Source of the DNA: Benzoatithermus sp963720725
Lineage (GTDB): Bacteria; Pseudomonadota; Alphaproteobacteria; Geminicoccales; Geminicoccaceae
Direction: 5' to 3'
Assembly (NCBI GenBank): GCA_963720725.1
Contig: CAVRGN010000003.1
Coordinates: 992,001-1,056,000, forward strand
DNA: 64,000 bases
In this document: positions 60,574 through 64,000 of the stretch, in pieces
How positions within the stretch are numbered: the first letter of the stretch is position 1
Layout: each line of letters opens with the position of its first letter
The notes under the pieces: generated by a model
Seen by the model: only the letters and a program-made list of their open reading frames with translations
What the model was told of the DNA's origin: nothing
Database searches by the model: none
Translations under genes and position numbers: made by a program

Positions 60574-62637
60574 GTAGAAGTCCAGCGCCGTAAGGGTCTT
60601 GATCCCGGTCAACTGGATCTCGCTTTCGCTGCCGGCATCTGCGTCCGTGCTCATCCGGATGATGGTGTTGCCGCCGGAGGTGAAGAAGCCGAGCTCGCCA
60701 GGCCCGGTGAGCGCCGCCGAGCCGACCCAGTGGAAGGCCTGGTCCCCCGCGGTGGTGGTGTCGGCGTCGATGCCGGAGAGGTCGATCTTGTCGGTAAGGT
60801 GGCGAAAGTCGGTGATCACGTCGCGGCCCGCACTGCCCACTTTGCTGGCTGCGGTGAGATTGTAATCATAGAGATCCGCCCCGCCGCCGCCGGTGAAGGT
60901 GTCTTTGCCGTTGCCGCCTTGGAACCAGTTGTCGCCGCCGTCGCCAAAGAACCGATCCTTGCCGCCGCCACCGATAGCACCCTCGATCCCGGTGAGCGTG
61001 TCGTTGCCGTCGCCACGCTTGGCGGTATCGGTGTCGCCGGAGGCATCGCCGCGCAGGTCGACCGTCACGGCTTTGCTGCTGTCACCATAGTTGGCGATGT
61101 CGAAGCCGGCCCCGCCGTTGATCTTGTCCTTGCCGCCATTGCCTTCGAGGAAGTCGTTGCCGTCGCCGCCGTTCAGGGTGTCGTTGCCGGCCAAACCCTT
61201 GAGGAAGTCGTGACCGCCAAGGCCGTTGAGCGTGTTGGCGGCCCCCGTTCCGGTCAGCGCGTCATTGTTGGCCGAGGAGATCTTCGAAGGTGTGAAGCCG
61301 CTCTCCGCCGCGCCGATGTCCGGGTTGGTGCCAGAGGGCATCGGGCGATGGACACCGAGCTGGTCCTCGGAAGCGATCAGGAAGCGGTCCGCTCCGGCGA
61401 TGGCTGGATTGGCGATGTTGGCGCGAAGCGGGGCCACGCCGTCGCCATTGACCGCACCGCCGCCGGTGAAGGGATCGATAGCGGTGAAGATGACGCTGCC
61501 GGCGATGTTCTCGCGATCACCCGTGGCATCGCCGGAGACGTCGCTGCCGAAGAGGTTGTGGCCGTTGGAGAACGAGATGCTGCCCTCGATGTCCACCCCG
61601 GAAGCGACTGGCCCATCAACCCGGTTGCCTGCCACGATGCTGTTGGCGATGTCGAGGGCTGCGCCAGCCGAGACGAAGATGCCACCGCCCTTGCTGCTGT
61701 CGTAGTCAAATCCGTCGCCCGCTGCGTTCGCGGTCACGGTGGTGCTGCGGATGACGAGGGTGCCGGAATCGGCAGCGATGCCACCGCCACTGCCAGCGGC
61801 ATAGCCGCCCCCGGAAGTGTTGCTCGCGATGGTGCTGTTGTTGATGGTCAACGCGGAACCCGAAAATTCCACACCTCCCGCACCATACTTTCCGAAGTTG
61901 TTGTTGATGGTCGTACCGTCGATCACTCCCGATCCGTGCAGCCGGATGCCTCCGGTGCCCCCGCTGTGGTAATAGCCTCCAGAGTTGTGGGAGATCTCGC
62001 TGGCAATGAGCGACAGATAGCCGGAGACGCTCATTGCGCCGCCGCCGATGGCAGAATCATTGCTCAGAAAGCGACTACCCGAAATTCTCAGATCGATATC
62101 TGATAAGGCGGTCGCGATCGCGCCTCCGTTCAGCGAAAAATTGTCCTCGAACAAGCTGTCGGCAATCCGAACGTCGCCCCCTGCGAGGAAAACTGCGCCA
62201 CCGTCTCCCTTGTAGTCGCCGGCTACCGTGGTATTTGACGTGTTGCTGACAAAAGCCGAGTTCGTTACCGCAAGACTTCTTCCGTCGAAGTGTACAGCGC
62301 CGCCGTCACCACCATTGGCGCGGCCATCGCGAAACACCAGATCCGTCAGTGCGACGTCGGTCTGATCGCCGGAAATGGTCATGATCCGGCTGGCGTCGTT
62401 GCCGCTGATGGTCACCCCGGTGCCATCGCCATTCTTGTCGCCGTCGATGGTCAGGTCCTTGGTGATCGCCAACTCACCGTTGGTGAGCACCAGCGTCTGA
62501 CCCTCGATGCCGTTGGCGAAGACGATCGTGTCGGCCGCTGCCGTGGCGTTGGCCTGCGCAATTGCTTCGCGCAGGCTGAGCAAACCGTCGCCCGAGTTGA
62601 CCAAATCTGTGCTTGTGGTGACCGTAAACATTGCCAT
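60568..62637 (-). CDS. Secreted RTX calcium-binding beta-helix protein
   Basis: A 689-residue protein for type I secretion (no signal peptide). It starts with a CSLREAI-like motif (LLSLREAIAQAN, residues 19-30) and a right-handed beta-helix region to about 440 (many N-x-S/T and GGG turns). Then come RTX-type Ca-binding repeats (LNGGDGNDFLEGNGGKDKI; FFGDGGDNWFQGGNGKD) and a serralysin-like C-terminal domain (YDYNLTAASKVGS, DVITDFRHLTDKIDLSGIDAD, ending LTALDFYL) that usually carries the secretion signal. The C-terminal 250 residues are nearly repeated in the next gene. No secretion genes are in the window. The role is probably adhesion or surface coating. Confidence 0.9.
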   Translation of the reverse strand: MAMFTVTTSTDLVNSGDGLLSLREAIAQANATAAADTIVFANGIEGQTLVLTNGELAITKDLTIDGDKNGDGTGVTISGNDASRIMTISGDQTDVALTDLVFRDGRANGGDGGAVHFDGRSLAVTNSAFVSNTSNTTVAGDYKGDGGAVFLAGGDVRIADSLFEDNFSLNGGAIATALSDIDLRISGSRFLSNDSAIGGGAMSVSGYLSLIASEISHNSGGYYHSGGTGGIRLHGSGVIDGTTINNNFGKYGAGGVEFSGSALTINNSTIASNTSGGGYAAGSGGGIAADSGTLVIRSTTVTANAAGDGFDYDSSKGGGIFVSAGAALDIANSIVAGNRVDGPVASGVDIEGSISFSNGHNLFGSDVSGDATGDRENIAGSVIFTAIDPFTGGGAVNGDGVAPLRANIANPAIAGADRFLIASEDQLGVHRPMPSGTNPDIGAAESGFTPSKISSANNDALTGTGAANTLNGLGGHDFLKGLAGNDTLNGGDGNDFLEGNGGKDKINGGAGFDIANYGDSSKAVTVDLRGDASGDTDTAKRGDGNDTLTGIEGAIGGGGKDRFFGDGGDNWFQGGNGKDTFTGGGGADLYDYNLTAASKVGSAGRDVITDFRHLTDKIDLSGIDADTTTAGDQAFHWVGSAALTGPGELGFFTSGGNTIIRMSTDADAGSESEIQLTGIKTLTALDFYL
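60660..61330. repeat. Long direct repeat, copy 1 (3' half of first RTX gene)
   Basis: About 670 bp encoding the RTX repeats and C-terminal domain. It matches the segment at 63016-63685 at high identity over most of its length, with an offset of about 2.35 kb. The copies are in direct orientation, so unequal recombination between them could delete or fuse the genes. Confidence 0.8.
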
Positions 62638-62922
62638 TCTTGCTATCCTCTAGCTATGCTTGGCCCAATCGCCAAACAATAACTCATGTCGAGTCAGTTC
62701 GCTATGCATTTGGTCAGTATTTGCACATAAGATTTGGCTCGTGTGGCGTTCTGGACACTTGAACAGCTATTGGAAACAGATCGGCGCTAAGATCATCTAT
62801 CTTGCGTACATCCAAATTACAGGAAATCGGCGCTACCTCGCAAAAGACATGTCGCTTTTACTGGCACCTAGTCGGAAGGCACGGCAGCCGGCGGATCTGC
62901 GCCGGCTGCCCGTCCGCCATGG
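62638..62922. other. AT-richer intergenic region between the two RTX genes
   Basis: 285 bp, visibly lower in GC than the surroundings. It must hold the promoter of the gene at 60568-62637 and the end of the partial RTX gene. No open frame in it is convincing and I see no clear terminator hairpin. Low GC could mark a curved or H-NS-like-bound promoter region. Confidence 0.55.
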
Positions 62923-64000
62923 TCAGAGATAGAAGTCGAGTGCCGACACGCCCGGGACGCCGTTGAGTTGAATCTGGAACTCGGCGCCGCGGTCGCCGTC
63001 GGTGCTGGCCAGGATGATGGTGTTGCCGCCGGAGGTGAAGAAGCCGAGCTCGCCGGGTCCGGTGAGCGCCGCCGACCCGACCCAGTGGAAGGCCTGGTCC
63101 CCCGCGGTGGTGGTGTCGGCATCGATGCCGGAGAGGTCGATCTTGTCGGTGAGGTGGTGGAAATCGGTGATCACGTCGCGCCCGCTGCCGGGTCTGCTGG
63201 CGGTGGTGAGGTTGTAGTCGTAGAGATCTTGGCCGTCGCCGCCGGTGAAGGTGTCCTTGCCCTTACCGCCTTGGAACCAATTGTCGCCGCTGTCGCCCCA
63301 GAACCGGTCCCTGCCGCCGCCACCGATCGCACCCTCGATCCCGGTGAGCGTATCGTTGCCGTCGCCGCGCTTGGCGGTGTCGGTATCGCCAGGCGCGTCG
63401 CCGCGCAGGTCGACTCGCACCGACTTGTTGCTGTCGCCGTAGTTGGCGATGTCGATCCCGGCGCCGCCGTTGAGACAGTCCTTGCCGCCATTGCCCTCGA
63501 GGAAGTCGTTGCCGTCGCCGCCGTTCAGGGTGTCCTTGCCGGCCAGACCCTTGAGGAAGTCGTCGCCGGCCAAGCCGTTCAGCGTGTTGGCGCGGCCGTT
63601 GCCGATGATCGAATCATTGTTGAGAGAGGAGGCATGCGAGGGCACGAACCCGCTTTCTGCGGCGCCGATGTCGGGATTGGTGAGCGACGGCGTCGGGCGG
63701 TGGACGCCGAGCTGGTCGGTGGAACTGCTGGCAAACCGGTCGGCACCGCCGAGCGCCGGGTTGGCGACGTCGCCCAGGAGCTGCACGATGCCGTCGTCGT
63801 TGACCATGCCACCGCCAGTGGCGGGATCGGTGGCGGCAAAGACGGTCGCGGGGTCGACAAGCTGACGGTCGCCGACGCCGGCGCCGGTGACGGTGCTGCC
63901 GAAGATGTTGTGACCGTTGGAGCGGGTGATCGCCCCCTCGATGTCGGCATCGGACGCTTCGGCGCCGACGACCTGGTTGCCGGCCACGATCGTGTTGGCG
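62923..64000 (-). CDS. Secreted RTX calcium-binding protein, second copy (5' end beyond window)
   Basis: The C-terminal 358 or so residues of a paralogue of the neighbouring RTX protein; the start lies past the window edge. It has the end of the beta-helix (SNGHNIFGSTVTGAGVGD), the LGVHRPTPSLTNPDIGAAES linker, RTX repeats (LNGGDGNDFLEGNGGKDCL; FWGDSGDNWFQGGKGKD) and the same C-terminal domain ending in VSALDFYL. One repeat has an unusual Cys (KDCLNG). The C-terminal part is almost identical to that of the first copy, while the beta-helix part differs more, which suggests recent gene conversion of the shared half. Confidence 0.9.
   Translation of the reverse strand, partial: ANTIVAGNQVVGAEASDADIEGAITRSNGHNIFGSTVTGAGVGDRQLVDPATVFAATDPATGGGMVNDDGIVQLLGDVANPALGGADRFASSSTDQLGVHRPTPSLTNPDIGAAESGFVPSHASSLNNDSIIGNGRANTLNGLAGDDFLKGLAGKDTLNGGDGNDFLEGNGGKDCLNGGAGIDIANYGDSNKSVRVDLRGDAPGDTDTAKRGDGNDTLTGIEGAIGGGGRDRFWGDSGDNWFQGGKGKDTFTGGDGQDLYDYNLTTASRPGSGRDVITDFHHLTDKIDLSGIDADTTTAGDQAFHWVGSAALTGPGELGFFTSGGNTIILASTDGDRGAEFQIQLNGVPGVSALDFYL
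63016..63685. repeat. Long direct repeat, copy 2 (3' half of second RTX gene)
   Basis: Counterpart of the repeat at 60660-61330, in the same orientation. It codes for the RTX repeats and the secretion-type C-terminal domain of the second RTX protein. Differences are mostly single-base changes plus a few codon-size indels. Confidence 0.8.

Noticed and set aside
60900..61210. Regular short repeats resembling a CRISPR array
   Set aside because: They are in-frame codons of RTX Gly/Asp nonapeptides inside a coding region, without constant repeats and variable spacers.

Overview
The window is high-GC, densely coded chromosomal DNA from an alphaproteobacterium, most likely of the Rhodospirillales/Geminicoccales type. 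This rests on an ECF sigma factor paired with a ChrR-type anti-sigma factor, a GluQ-type tRNA modification enzyme, a two-subunit (fused NuoE/NuoF) NAD-dependent formate dehydrogenase, several sugar ABC importers and RTX surface proteins. The order is inference. No rRNA, tRNA, CRISPR, insertion sequence or prophage was seen.

Layout. 0-13.3 kb: a lipoprotein hydrolase and gluQ; a carboxylesterase; two DJ-1/PfpI proteins, one an AraC-type regulator; an ECF sigma/ChrR-like pair and an SDR, each with a matching candidate ECF promoter; a degenerate membrane-anchored receiver protein; ilvA-argC; then NDH-2, two tandem peroxiredoxins and a LysR regulator, with two ATAG-N7-CTAT sites flanking that set. 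13.3-21.4 kb: a 3-hydroxybutyrate dehydrogenase and patatin pair, a BciB/HCAR-like flavo-iron-sulfur reductase, a lipase, a ferredoxin-reductase-type flavoprotein and an adenylate cyclase/TPR protein. 21.4-25.9 kb (minus strand): a tight cassette of YcaO, TfuA, a cytoplasmic thermolysin-like metalloprotease and an unrecognised 194-residue protein. This is the best candidate in the window for an undescribed peptide- or protein-modification system.

26-41 kb (plus strand): one large catabolic locus. It has a NanR-like regulator with two candidate operators, an Rbs-type sugar importer, a Gfo/Idh/MocA dehydrogenase resembling D-apiose dehydrogenase, a small monooxygenase, an HpcH/HpaI aldolase, a 2-hydroxyacid dehydrogenase, a second (MalEFGK-type) importer and a protein resembling D-apionate lactonase. 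It ends in a DUF1348 pseudogene. I read it as uptake and oxidation of apiose or a related branched sugar. The locus carries 11 of the 14 single-base insertions (always +1) that break otherwise well-conserved genes in this window; sequencing error is the simplest explanation, early gene decay the alternative.

41-54.7 kb: a TPR signalling protein, two exported sulfatases, an exported HAD phosphatase, a Crp/Fnr regulator, and a run of exported or membrane proteins (SYLF/YSC84, a lipoprotein hydrolase, DUF3300, DUF2950). 54.7-60.2 kb: formate dehydrogenase alpha and beta subunits with a LysR regulator. 60.4-64 kb: a small proline-rich protein and two tandem RTX/beta-helix proteins that share nearly identical C-terminal halves; the second runs off the window.
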